From contig JABAKD010000002.1 in NCBI GenBank assembly GCA_012845835.1, positions 1-64,000 of the forward strand: DNA of 64,000 nt, in the 5' to 3' direction. Below, piece by piece: positions 10,955 through 22,800 of the stretch (the stretch's first letter is position 1; the number at the start of each line of letters is the position of its first letter). The stretch comes from Undaria pinnatifida (lineage: Eukaryota; Sar; Phaeophyceae; Laminariales; Alariaceae). Made by a program: the position numbers and the translations under genes. The notes below the pieces were generated by a model, which did no database searches, had not been told where the DNA came from, and worked only from the letters and a program-made list of their open reading frames with translations.

Positions 10955-11165
10955 GATGGCGGTTTGTATTCGGGATAATCATGAGATAGGACGGGCGAGA
11001 GTCCGCTCCGCCCACATGTCATCAAGGCAATAGGAATTATATCACGCTTCTCGGCTACTTCTGATGTTAAGAAAATGAGTAACACCGAAGACATGCTTAA
11101 TTGGCAAACTTGCAGGGATACTCTGTGTCCTACCTGGGCAGTAGATGCATCAGATGGTGCATCTG
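10955..11165. repeat. partial copy of hairpin-bearing 275-bp repeat
   Basis: It shares ATGGCGGTTTGTATTCGGG, TTAATTGGC and ACTCTGTGTCC with the copies at 21575-21850 and 25060-25335, in the same orientation as the latter. The internal hairpin is replaced by unrelated sequence. Confidence 0.5.
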
Positions 11166-11324
11166 ACATCCAAGTCAAAAGCGACGGACGGATGCAGCCA
11201 TGTGGCAGGACTGGCGAAAGACTGTGGCTGTGAGCCGTGTAGCTACGGTTTCATAGACATGCACGCGGACATAAACAATTATAATAACACCAACAACGTG
11301 GCTCCTCAACCGAGGACCCATGCA

Positions 11325-11442
11325 CATCATTACATCACACTTCACACATCACACATCACACATCACACATCACACATCACACATCACACATCACACATCA
11401 CGCATCACACATCACACATCACACATCACACATCACACACAT
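11325..11442. repeat. (ACACATC)n heptamer microsatellite
   Basis: About 15 head-to-tail copies of ACACATC with one G variant. Confidence 0.95.
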
Positions 11443-11859
11443 ACATGAAATATGTTGATCCGATGCGTATTTGACAAGGAATTGTGGCATACCCATCATA
11501 GCCCGCAATATCGGGTACTGTGCAGCGATGTTGTGAGATGTCTCGCCAAAGTATCGTGTCGTATCGGTAAAAGACGTACCTGGTACATGTGTTTCCCACG
11601 GTTTCACATATCATAGAGGTCAGATCCCTATTGACCCTCTACTGATCCGCTCATGATATACATATATGATCTTCCTTTCATCATGGAGAGTTCCCTGGTC
11701 TGTATGATACGCGTGACCGATATATCGTGGTGCCGAGTAGGAACCGCACGATCTGAAGGGTTCACTAGCGCACGTTACCTGGGATAGGTATGTGCTAGAC
11801 ACAGATGTCGGACAGACACGAAGTAAAATTACTACTCCGTAGTACGGGCGAAGTGCACC

Positions 11860-12135
11860 AATTCCTTTTTCGGGCTCGTCACTTGATATGATTATAACTC
11901 ACCCAAACGGTTATTGTACGTAAATTGAAAGTGAACTCCGATGAACAAACCCATGGCCTAGGCATACCCGCAATAACATCACATCACATCATCACATCAT
12001 CACATTACATCATCACATCATCACATCACGTACAGTACTCAAATAAAATTTCGAAACAAGAACGACATTCCGACGTTTTTGGACAAACAAAGTGCACCTC
12101 GACCCTAGTATTGTTTTTCGCCGGGGTATAAGCAT
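11860..12135. repeat. microsatellite-carrying dispersed repeat, locus 1
   Basis: Order: GGGCTCGTCACTTGA, then CCGATGAACAAACCCATGG and CCTAGGCATA, then a (CATCACAT)-type microsatellite at 11970-12028, then GAACGACATTCCGACGTTTT. The flanks match loci at 16320, 26160, 26600 and 28790, but the microsatellite differs. Confidence 0.6.
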
Positions 12136-12139
12136 CGAT

Positions 12140-12800
12140 TAACGAGATCCCTCCCTAAGAGGCTTCCACCGTAACTAATTAAAACCACTACCAGCTAGAA
12201 CGCCACACAACGGCGCTAACCACCCCTCGCAGGCAAAACGCCGTATTAGACTCCAGGTCGGTCTCAAACCAGATATAATCACCAAGACACTCGTCACCAA
12301 GCCACACGACTCACGTCGGCCCCAAAAGAAAATGGAGGATCAAAACAACGAGCCACGAAATGCATCAGGAACCACATAGAATCTACAAGACAATCCTCAT
12401 CATTTCAAGTCGGTACCTTTATGTATGCTTTAGGCGCCAAGTGGGTGCCAAAACCAAGCTTGAAGGACCAAAATAAGGCGTAAAAAAATGCTGCGCATTT
12501 GCACATCAACCTCGCCTTCCGGTCGCAGCACCGAGCGAGAGCTACGATAGGGGCCCAGCCTCACTATCTTGTGAGGATCCACACCCGAGGGGCTCCATAC
12601 ACGAGGTTGAAAAAAAAAAACGAGTTTCTTGAAAAATATTGTACTGTTAAGGCGACGAGCAACCCCATGGGCTAGGCATACATACAACGAAGATAGTAGT
12701 GAAACTAAAGGCGATTTTCTACTGATATCGGGCACTGTTGTTCCTCGGAGGAGGAACCCCGTCAACCAGAACTGCCGTAGCCAAACGTTCCTGCTCCTAC
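12140..12800. other. no gene; partial dispersed repeat at 12600-12690
   Basis: Around 12600-12690 the phrase CCCATGGGCTAGGCATAC marks a truncated member of the microsatellite-carrying family. The rest shows no supported exon. Confidence 0.4.
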
Positions 12801-13450
12801 CGCGCAGCACTCGTCACAGACGAAAAAGAAACACGCCGATCTACAAATAGAGACCGACCACTCTAGCAGCAAAATTGCTCTGCGTAACCAGTCCCTCCAA
12901 CACGTGACAAGCACGAAAAGTCCGTCTATAACCGCAACAAAATTGTCCTGCGTAACCGGCTTCTCCGTCATATTACAAGAATGATAACAAAAGGGACGAA
13001 GACTTGCTACCGTGCCATCAAAAACTCGAGCTGCCATCAAAACTCCGCTGTGTGTGCCTAAACGCTGCACAGCCTGTCAGTTCGATTGTTCCTCGTATTT
13101 ACGCTCACAATCTAAATGGATCAACCTAGTGAGCACGAAACCATGCTCTTTTGGCACCCCGTTCATCACACCATTGCCGGCAAGGTGTTTTGGCTTGCTT
13201 GCAATGTCGTATGGGCTGAACGTATACATCACCCATCGGCCCTTGGCCAGATCTATTTGCGCGGGTCTCAACAAGATCACGGGCATCTCTCTTGACAATT
13301 ACCTCTACGTCAGAAAGACCATAACACGCAACACACTTGTTTGCGCCTTCTTATCAGCCAAAGGTACACGACGCACATGCTTGGGCAGATTCTACCTGCG
13401 CCGCTCTCAGCAAGAACAATGAACGGGTGTCTCTTGGCAACGGTTTTTCT
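12800..13450. repeat. degenerate direct repeats (~95 and ~160 bp)
   Basis: AGCAAAATTGCTCTGCGTAACC recurs about 80 bases on as AACAAAATTGTCCTGCGTAACC. TTGGCCAGATCTATTTGCGC recurs as TTGGGCAGATTCTACCTGCG about 135 bases on, with a shared CTC.CAAGA and TCTCTTG. Open frames across it are translated repeats. Confidence 0.5.
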
Positions 13451-14084
13451 CTCGTCGTCAACTCTAGACTTCCTGCCGCATTATTACGCTCTAGCCTCTG
13501 CACCCATATTGCGTCCGTTCTCCTGCGATACGACAACATAAAAATAGTACAGTACCCACAATGGATTTACACATTAAATAGCGCGAATAAGTACCAGAAG
13601 ACAAACGGCAACATGTACAGCACGATAAGAAGAGCCGATAAACACTGTATGAAGCTGCCCCGTATTCTACTTAATTCGGCGGTCGGTAGGCGTCTTCAAA
13701 ACTGTCCCACCGTTCTAGGTGAATCGAATGGTACAAGAATTTAGTTCCGGTTGGTAACTTGTTGGCTTTTCACCAATAGCCCAACGAACGGACTAATACC
13801 CTCGCACACACTACCAAGGTAAAAGATGTACATCAAGAGTGGGGTAAAGTGCAACATGCTAAAATCTCTCTGGGTCGAACCAAGCGATTCGTCGTGGATC
13901 TTAGAAGCCCCTCCCCAGCAACATTGTGAACAAAAGCGCCCCATGCTGCAACCATGCACGCACAAACGTGCCCAAGGAGATAGGCAGGGTTAGCCTGACA
14001 AGGTTGCTGCCTCCAAACCACTAAATCACTGTTTCCGGCTCAATATGATACTACTGTTGATTCAACACACGGAACTACCGCTAC

Positions 14085-14610
14085 ACAGGGTGCAATGTTG
14101 TACATGCTGAGAAAAGCTGAGCATGCACTTCAGCATTCAGCTGACGCAGTTGCAGCTGACACATGTATCTTGCAGTTATTTCGCCTGCTCCCCATCTGTA
14201 TGACCCGTTCAATAAGCGGAATCACCGTCACACCGACTGCGACGTACACGCTGAGGGAAAGTCCGCATGCTGTTGAGCACGTTGACGCATCCTGCAGATG
14301 CTAACGCATGCTGCAGCTGACGTATGGCCCGCACGGTCCTTTCGCCTGCCACCGACACTACTATTTAAAAATAGGAATCATCGCCACATGGACTGCAAGA
14401 AACACGCTGAGGGAAGCTCGCCATGCTGTTAGGCATCCCGAATCTTTCTGCTCGCGCATGCTGTTTACGACGGTCCTTTCGCGTGACAGCGTTATTGCTT
14501 CCAGCTCAATACACGGAACGACCATCATACAGACTGAGAAATGCATGCTGAGGAGAGATCAGCGTGTTGTTCAGCATCCTGACGCATGCTGCTGAGGCAT
14601 GCCGCTGCTA
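14085..14610. repeat. tandem repeat, ~150-bp unit, four copies
   Basis: Units starting near 14092, 14243, 14399 and 14538 each contain an ACACGCTGAGGGAA-like phrase, CATGCTGTT.AGCA and GACGCATGCTGC. Trailing units with GGCACTTACGGCTGTCC continue in weaker form to about 15180. Confidence 0.65.
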
Positions 14611-16300
14611 CTACCTATCCATCATCAAGGTTCGCTGGGATAACCGCTGATGGTTGCTCTTTCAATACCTGTACGCTTCCTAAACGGTTAACTTTGGCGC
14701 TTACGCCTGTCCCGGTCGCAGATCATGCGGTGGACGCATGCTGCTCATGCACGCTACTATTGCTACTGCCGCTGCCGCTGCTGCTACTCCTCCTGCTACT
14801 AACGCTACTGCCTACTCATCCGCAAATTTCGTTGACATTATCGTTGAATATTGCTCTTTAAACAGTTTTATACTCCAAAAATAAACTCCCCGAATTCGGC
14901 ACTTACGGCTGTCCCCCTCGCACAGCAAGCTGCGAGTGCATGGTGCTACTTACACATCCACAAAATTCGCCGGCACAATAGATTGCGTGTGCCCCGTCAA
15001 CACGTAAAAGCGTGGCACTTAATGCCGCCCTCCCTGCTGCGTACACACCAGCAAGGTGTGTCAAGATATTAGTTCAAATCGTTCAGGACGTATGCAAGCT
15101 CTCCATCACCGTTGCAAGTTAGGCACTTGCGGCTGCCTACGGAGTTTCTCCATAAACGTTTCTCATTTGGCACTTAACACTTTTAGGGTTGCAATATGTA
15201 TTTACACTGATCCCAAGCAGATGTGTCCAAAAATGTGAATGCAGTTCTAAAGAGGTTACGCCCCCTCCCCACACAACGGCGCCTTTCTCGCTTTTTCAGC
15301 ATGAATCCAGCACCTTACACCAGCACGTACCTTACAACTGCACCTCTCCCGCCCCAACCTCCAAGCGACCTATACACTACGCCAGAGATTTGACGGGATA
15401 GCCGTTGATGGCACATACTTACTCCATAAACATTTCAAGGCTGGCCTTAAGGCCCCCCCCTCTCTCAATCGCACCTCGTTAGACGTTTCAGTGGGCATCT
15501 AGCATCTTACACCCGCATCCAGCATCTTACACCAGCGTATATTACATCAGGGACCGAAACTGCGGCGGGGAGTGTCCCGTTTCGGCCCAATTTTCTCAGC
15601 GGCTCAGGGCTACTCGGTCAAGTGGACAAGTGGTCATCTCCTTGGGTGGAATTTTCAGCTGAGCGGAGGGTATGCATCGCCACGCAGGAAATGGTGTTTA
15701 CGATGAGCCATCATAGTAAAGTTTCAATAATTAACGCCTTTACAACTGGAAACCCGTTATGGGGACAAATTAAATATAAATTAGTATAGGGAAGGTTTTG
15801 GGGGCTCGAAAGGGGTTAAGTCCGTTCTTGATCGCGATACAGACACCCTAACCCGGCACGACTGATTTTAACTCGATAGTAAAATAGGAATATAACACTA
15901 TGTATAACACTATGTAACACTATAAATATGTATCATGTCATGTACTCCGGAGTATAATACTGTAACACCGTAGCCTTGGTCCCGCACATGTCTTACGCCA
16001 GCAACCTTACGCCAGCACGTCGCCCAGCGTGACCTCCGAGCAGCCTAGCACACCGTCTCTATTGGCCAACTTCAACTGCCGCACAGCGTCCGCCACCGAG
16101 CAAGGGGCTCACACACATCTGAACACCTCGTAGGTTAAAGCCGTGCCTTGTCTTATCCATGCCCTCCTGCAACGTGGGGGTTTCCGCGAAAAAGTCGTCA
16201 CGCGATGGCAGCAAAATGGACAAAACCATTTGCAGAGGTAGAAATCAAAACGCACGCCAGGAGATTGGGGGGCGTTTGATATAAATCCTAACGCCGCAAC
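14610..16300. other. degenerate repeats, no gene
   Basis: Repeated phrases include GGCACTTACGGCTG (about 14690, 14900 and 15120), ATCTTACACC(A/C)GC (15500-15540 and 15990-16015) and TTTACAACTGGAAACCCGTT (15740, also at 19938). No splice-bounded protein-like segment is convincing. Confidence 0.45.
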
Positions 16301-16319
16301 GGAGGACACATGCTACGGA

Positions 16320-16575
16320 AAAAATGCACCATTTTTTTTCTGAAGCTCGTCACTTAGACAGCTATACTTGTATATCTCTCCCAAAAACAGTTTTTCTAGT
16401 AGGCTGAAGGTGCAGCGCGATGAACAAACCCATGCCCTAAGATAAAACATTACAGCTTGTTATTGCAAAACAAGGCTGACATTCTGAACTCGAGTTAGGG
16501 TTAAAGAGTCCCGTCATTCACAGAACGTTTAGGCCGAAAGCGCTACCTCTTTCATAGCACGCGTCAAAGGGGGTT
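16320..16575. repeat. microsatellite-carrying dispersed repeat, locus 2 (microsatellite nearly absent)
   Basis: GAAGCTCGTCACTTAGAC, then GCGATGAACAAACCCATGCC, GCTGACATTCTGAACTCG and, at the end, CTACCTCTTTCATAGCACGC. The position that holds an array at 28925 has only GTTAGGGTTAAAG here, so it shows what a nearly empty slot looks like. Confidence 0.55.
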
Positions 16576-16864
16576 TCATACCATGACAAATTCCATATTA
16601 TTTGCTCTTAAGCATTGACTATGGGGCCCGTGCCTTGTCTCGTCCATTACGTCCGGGAAGCCACGTTTTGTACCAAGAGGGGGCGCCACGCGACCGTGGT
16701 AGGTATGATACATCACCATTCCAGATTCTACATTGAAATTGATGATTGGGTTTGATCACGGATTACAGGCGTATTCACGAAGAGGGAATGAATGGTATAG
16801 CCACCAGGATCATTGATACAGCACTGTTTTAATGCGTCGAAAAACTGGCTGACGACTGATTGTT

Positions 16865-19800
16865 TTATTGGACTTTATCGCCCCTGACCTCTTCCATGAT
16901 GTTGGCGATTCTCTGGCCGAAGGTGTGCTTTATTATGCCGCCGAAAAGAATTAGCCCTAGACCGCCGACCCACGCCGTCAAGGCCAGCACGAGAACCAGG
17001 TTGGCCGAAGCGCAACACAAAACTGGCACAAACTAAGTGGAGTTTCATAGCTCTGCAGTACGGAAACACTGGGGCTGTTGATTGAATGGATTGCGTGACC
17101 ACTGTACAGTAGTTATCAGCAGTTAAGATAGTTCTTAGCACTTGGTGGCTTGTTTTTAGCACATCATGGCTAGTCCTTAGCACTTCATGGTTAGTTCTTA
17201 CCAATCCACAGCTAGTTATTTACCACCCCGAGGCTACTTATTAGCGCTCCATGGCTAGCTCTTAGCCGGGTGGCACAGTCAAACCCAACTAACTGACCTA
17301 GTATAGGGTGTCTACGATGTATCATACCGAGTTATTTAGGTAGGAGTTGGGGAGGAAAATATATAATGAAGCAATAGTATTGAAACCGTCGATCGTCACA
17401 TTTCAAGGCCAACACAACCCGCAGAAAAATCAGCGAAAAGAAGGGTTTAAGCAATACGTTCCAATCATTTTTCCTTTTCGAACCTACAGTGATTTCTTGG
17501 GGGATGGTCGACCTTGGGTATTTATACATTCGTTGGTTTCAACGCTATTTTTTGGATTTTGTTCCAACTCACCGGAAGTTTATAAAGAAATCGCAAACAG
17601 CCTAGTATCTAGTGTACAGTTCACGAGGGTGAACACACCCCGTACCACGAGCAATCGATGCATCACGCGCAGCTTGCAAAGATGGGTTCTGACTAAAAAT
17701 CCGATCTCACAGCTGAAAAGCCACTTGCATTTTTCCTTAAAAGCATCAAACAGCACACACCGAGCCACAAAAACGTCAACAAGATGAGAAAACACTCAGA
17801 ACTCGAATATCCACGCGTGCTACGATGGGGTAGCATTTTTCGGCTAAAATATGTTTTGAATGACGGGGCTCCTCAAAATTCGTCCCAATTCTTTTCTCCT
17901 ATTACAATACGTTTATTTGTATACCTGGGGCAATAGGGTCGTTGATCGGAGAGCATTTTGGTTCGGTTTTTGTGTGGAGAAAGGTACAGCGCTCCTGAAG
18001 CGATTACGAGTTGTTTCAGAAAAGATGCTAAAGGTGCACATTTCGTACCGTAGCATTAGTAGCATGCATAAAAAAATGTTGGTCAGTATGAAATAGTTTT
18101 TTGTGGGGCATTGTATCGTAGTGTTGCTTGCGCATATCGTCTCCCCAAACCCTGAAACCATAATGAATTGATTGTCAGCGCCTTAATCGTATTATTATGG
18201 CAATATAGTGTTGCGTCCTTTTTTTCCAGAACCAATTAGCCCTTTTGGCAGCCGTTGATACAGACCAAGGCCACGAGCGCAACCTAACCAAGCGTCTACC
18301 AGGGTAGGAAGAGCTCGAGGCAGTCCGAGTATCGCCATGCCTCACGCTTGCCTCACGTCTTCCTGCGTTGCAGGTGGAACACATCTCCTACACCACCAGC
18401 TCGGATTCTTCATGAGACCGATGACGTAATGCCGTGGTCGTCATTTTTTTCCGTCGTTTTTTTTGTTTCTAGCCCCAACGGCGTAAACTTCCAACCCATT
18501 CCTCCAAGAAGTGTAATGCTACGTTAGACATTGTTTGTACGACAGATATATTTTACAGCTGATATTTCATGGCCTCCAACAACTAATTTATATGTATTCC
18601 AAGTACCGCTCACATTCTGACCTGTGACCGACCGCCGTCTAAACGTATCTCATTACAAATTAAAATACACTCCAGCTGTGAGATCGAATATTTTGTCGAA
18701 ACTCATCTTTGCAAGCTATGTGTGATACTCCGATCGCGCGTATTACGGGTTGTGTGTCCTCATTAAGGATATAGGTCGGCGACTCCCCTTACAACTACAG
18801 TGTAGCTACCAGGGCCAGCAGGGTGATGTTAGGCAGTCTGTGCGCGGAAACTATATAACCCGTTTCTGAGGGGGACAAAATCTGACAGCTGTGGAAGGAA
18901 ATGCATTAGTTTATCAAGTGAATCCTGTAAGTCGAATACCCGGTGAGGGGAGGGCGGAGTTTTGAAGGACGTGGGGGCCTGATTTTGATCAAAAGGGGGG
19001 GCGAGAGGGGGGGAGGGGGGGAGGGACAGGTGGGGCAGCTCAATTTGTGCGCGGAAACTATAAATCCTTCTTGTGGGGGAGGGGGGGAAGAATATGGGGG
19101 GGGCAGTGGGGCGGAAAAGGCTTTCGGTCGCATAGATGTAAGGGTTTGCTATACGCCTGGTGCTATGTCTAGGCGATGGTGCGGGTGGTGGGGAAGGAGG
19201 GGGCGTTGGGGGCAGCGGGGGAGGGGGGGGGGGTTGCAGCACCGACATGGACGGCTCTAAAACGACAATGAGGTATATCCAGCGCGTGGAAGTGTTTATT
19301 ACTCTGACGGATTTCGATAGTAGGTGAGGTGTTTGAGCAAGAGAGAGCAAGGGGGAAAAAAAAACGGGGGGGGGGGGGCGGGGGGGGACGGGTTTCAAGA
19401 GGTTTAGGTCACGTGTAATATTCAAATACACTCCAGCTATGAGAACAAGGATTTGGTCGAAACTCATCTTGGCAACATTGTGTGATACTCCGATCGCGAG
19501 TATTATTCATATATGTAGGGGATTGCTATACCCGTGGTGCTGGGTCTAGGCGATCGTGCGGGGTGTGGGGAAGGAGAGGGCGTTGGAGGGGGGGAGAGGG
19601 GATGAATGAAAGCTACGTCATGGATGGCTGGAAAGCTAATGACGTGATATGAATTGCGTAAAAGTGTTTATTACACTGGCCGATTTCGATTATAAGTGGG
19701 GCGTTTGAACGAACTGGGCGGGGAACAGAAAGGGGGAGGGGGGGGGGAGAGTCGGAGATGAGTTGGAGCTACGGCATCGATAGCTATAGGGATAATGAGA

Positions 19801-22800
19801 TGATATCAGCTGGCTGGTAATGTTTATTCTGGTAGATTTTGATTTTAGGTAGGGCGTTTGAATAAGAGGGATCGTCGGGGGGGGGGGGCATTCCAATTAT
19901 ATGTGCGCGGAAACTAAACGATAATCCCTTAACCCTTTTACAACTGGAAACCCGTTTTGGGGGACAAAATTACTTGGATTTAGTGTAGGGAGGGGTTCGG
20001 GGGCTCCAAAGGGGTTAAAGGGGACGAATCTGGCGGTTGTAGCAAGAAGACACCCCTTTATATCACCCGCCTGGTAATGTTTATTATTCTAGAAAGTTTG
20101 ATGGTACATATAGTATGCAACCTAGTTCTTAGGTGTAGTATACAACGTGTTAAAAGCTTCATAATTTGCTATTGTACATGGACCGAAAGACAGAATATTT
20201 CAATCGATAGATACAATCATGTAGGTACCATTATTTTCTGACATCGCTAATTTTATGAAAGAGATACATATTGCCAAATACAACAGGCGAGGTGATGCGG
20301 TCATGCAATGTCACCGCCATTCATTGAGAACGAAAGGGAGAAATGCGAATCGTTAGTGTTTTTAAAGAAACGCTTAGTGTATGCGCGCTTCATTACGTTA
20401 CTTCGTTAGTCATACTTCGCTTCGCATGGGTCGGGAGGCGATCATCCAGACGGTATTACCGCATTTTTAACATATCTGTCTGTACCTTCTTTTCACATCA
20501 TCATTGTCTCACGTATACGATTTTACGCCTATGATTTTTACCGTGCCGATGTTGGGCTCTGAGGTCGCCAACTCTAAGACAGAGATACAACTTACAAATA
20601 CACCAAGCGAGGTGGCGTGGGCATGCGATGTCACCACTATTGTACGCGAGGGTGACGTTACTTTGTTAGGCATATGGTACTGAGTTTGGTAGAGGTTGTC
20701 AGGCGATCATGCAAACGGCCGGAGGAACGAAATACCCTGCGTAATGGGTTCGTAGTAGTGTGGTTTACCGCAGTGTTAACATATCTTGTCTGTACTTATT
20801 TTTCACAATTTTATTATCTAGTGTACGATTATACGCCCTGTTTTGTCCCCAGACTGTCGTCGAAGATGTTGTGGTCCCGTAGATGTCGCGTCCATGTCGG
20901 GTGCTCTTGCTAGTGGTGCTCATGAAAACATGTATCTTATGTACTGTGTGACATGATAACTCAAAGTGCGAATGACATGACCAACACTAGCATTCTCTTT
21001 GCTGACATGCCAACCACACCTTCCACGCTGCTGCTGTGTTCGCGTGTTGCCGTCGGGCAAGGCTACGGTAGGGAGGGTACCCCCATTTTCACTGATGTGT
21101 TTGAGCCACTCGCACGAGTGGCTCTGTACTCTACGGATGAAGATGGTTCAGGCACTTGTTTGGACGCAGCTTAGATCACCTTTGCGTTGCGGAATAATTT
21201 CGTCAATGTAAATCATGAGAAAAGCGTAATATCGCATAGGAACAAAGGGGTTACTCGCGCGAGTGACCCCTAGCCACTGAAATAAAAGGCCCAAAAGGGG
21301 ACCCCCCTACCGTAGCCTGGGTGGTTCCGAAGTGTTTTCAACAACCATGATCGAACAATATCACGGTATGGGGTGTAGCGGAAGTTTGTAAGGGTTTTCT
21401 GAGCGTCTCACTTGGGGAGCTCAACACCCCACCCGATGCATGGCTTTGAAGACAGCCATTCGCTCGAGCAACTGCGATCGCCATTTCTACGGACCAGTCC
21501 TAAAACAAATAATCGTATATAAATATCAGAACATCTGTCTGGTAGTTCCCGGCTCGAGGAGCTTGACAAGCCAATCACAACAGTGTTAAATTAAAAGTGG
21601 AGGACACAGAGTGCCCCCTGCAGGTCTGCCAATTGAGCAGGTCCTCGGAGAGTACTCACTTTCGTTCCTTTGTAGAGACGTAGCTTTATTCGTTTCCACC
21701 AGAGGCCGGGATAGCTTCTGAGATCGGAGGCACGTGCCTCCGATCTACTTCCTAACTCTTCCGAATATAAAACGCCAACCTTATCATACGAACCTCATCC
21801 AAATGATCTCAAATTCGGATACCTACAGGCCTTTCGAGGCCGTATCTTAACACTAGCCCACCCTGATGAGTCGCATATGCAAAAATATGGGAGATTCGGG
21901 GAAACTCCGGTTCTACGAACGAGACCATGAGTCGAAGATGCGGCTCCCCAAAACCCACTCCCACACCTCTAACCGTCTGGCTATGGAGCCAGGAACACGC
22001 GACAGCTCACAATCGCTCACAACAGCTCACAAGAGGTCAGACGAGGTCAGAACGTCAGAAAGTCAGACACGTTTGGTCCAGAATGGTCCAAAATGGTCCA
22101 AAATGGTCCAAAATGTGCAACCTCTCACGTGGGATGACTTAATCACTCAATCATATCACTCAATCATATCACTCAATCATATTACTCAACCATATCACTC
22201 AATCATATCACTCAATCATATCACTCAATCATATCACTCAGTCATATCACTCAATCATATCACTCAATCATATCACTCAATCATATCACTCAATCATACG
22301 TATGTTTCCCCGTCGTCATTCAAATAGCTGAGAGAAGTGTCGTGAGACTACAGAGCATTGCTGGCGGTGGCCTCCGACGGGGGTTGGGATTGTTTTTGTT
22401 CAAAAGGGCCACCCCCATTTTTCAACGGTCTGAAGGAGAACAACGATTGTAACAAGAGAGAAAAAAGTGCCACAGCTACTTATACAGAGTCGCCCCTCTA
22501 TGGTGCATCTACAGTGAGCTACTAATACAGAGTGACCCCTCTATAGTGCATCTATAGTAAGCTAGTAATGGTAGGGGTTTGCAGTTTCGGGGCCTATTCT
22601 AGCATTATAACATTATAGCAGTTACGGCCTTCTCGCCTTCTGGCCGGTCGAGCTCCTCAAGCGAGTAACTACCGGTTAGTCTGATATTTTTACGCGCAGG
22701 TTTTGTTTTAGGCCTAGCGTATAGTGTTGGGTTGGTCGGCTTGCGGGATTAAATATCTTCGAAGTGGTGCTTGGAGTGACTGATTGACCTCCTCAAGTTA

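Noticed and set aside
11325-11442. Regular repeats that could be mistaken for a CRISPR array
   Set aside because: Seven-base units without spacers; plain microsatellite. The 13-mer array at 22138 and the 10-mer at 28925 were rejected for the same reason.
18829-19467. 212-codon minus-strand Pro/Ser-rich frame
   Set aside because: Arises from G-rich repeat tracts; the same block exists in inverted form at 45.7-46.6 kb without a conserved frame.
21866-21935. CTGATGAG ... GAAAC resembling a hammerhead ribozyme core
   Set aside because: The bases between do not form a proper stem II and no matching NUH cleavage helix is visible. Judged coincidental.
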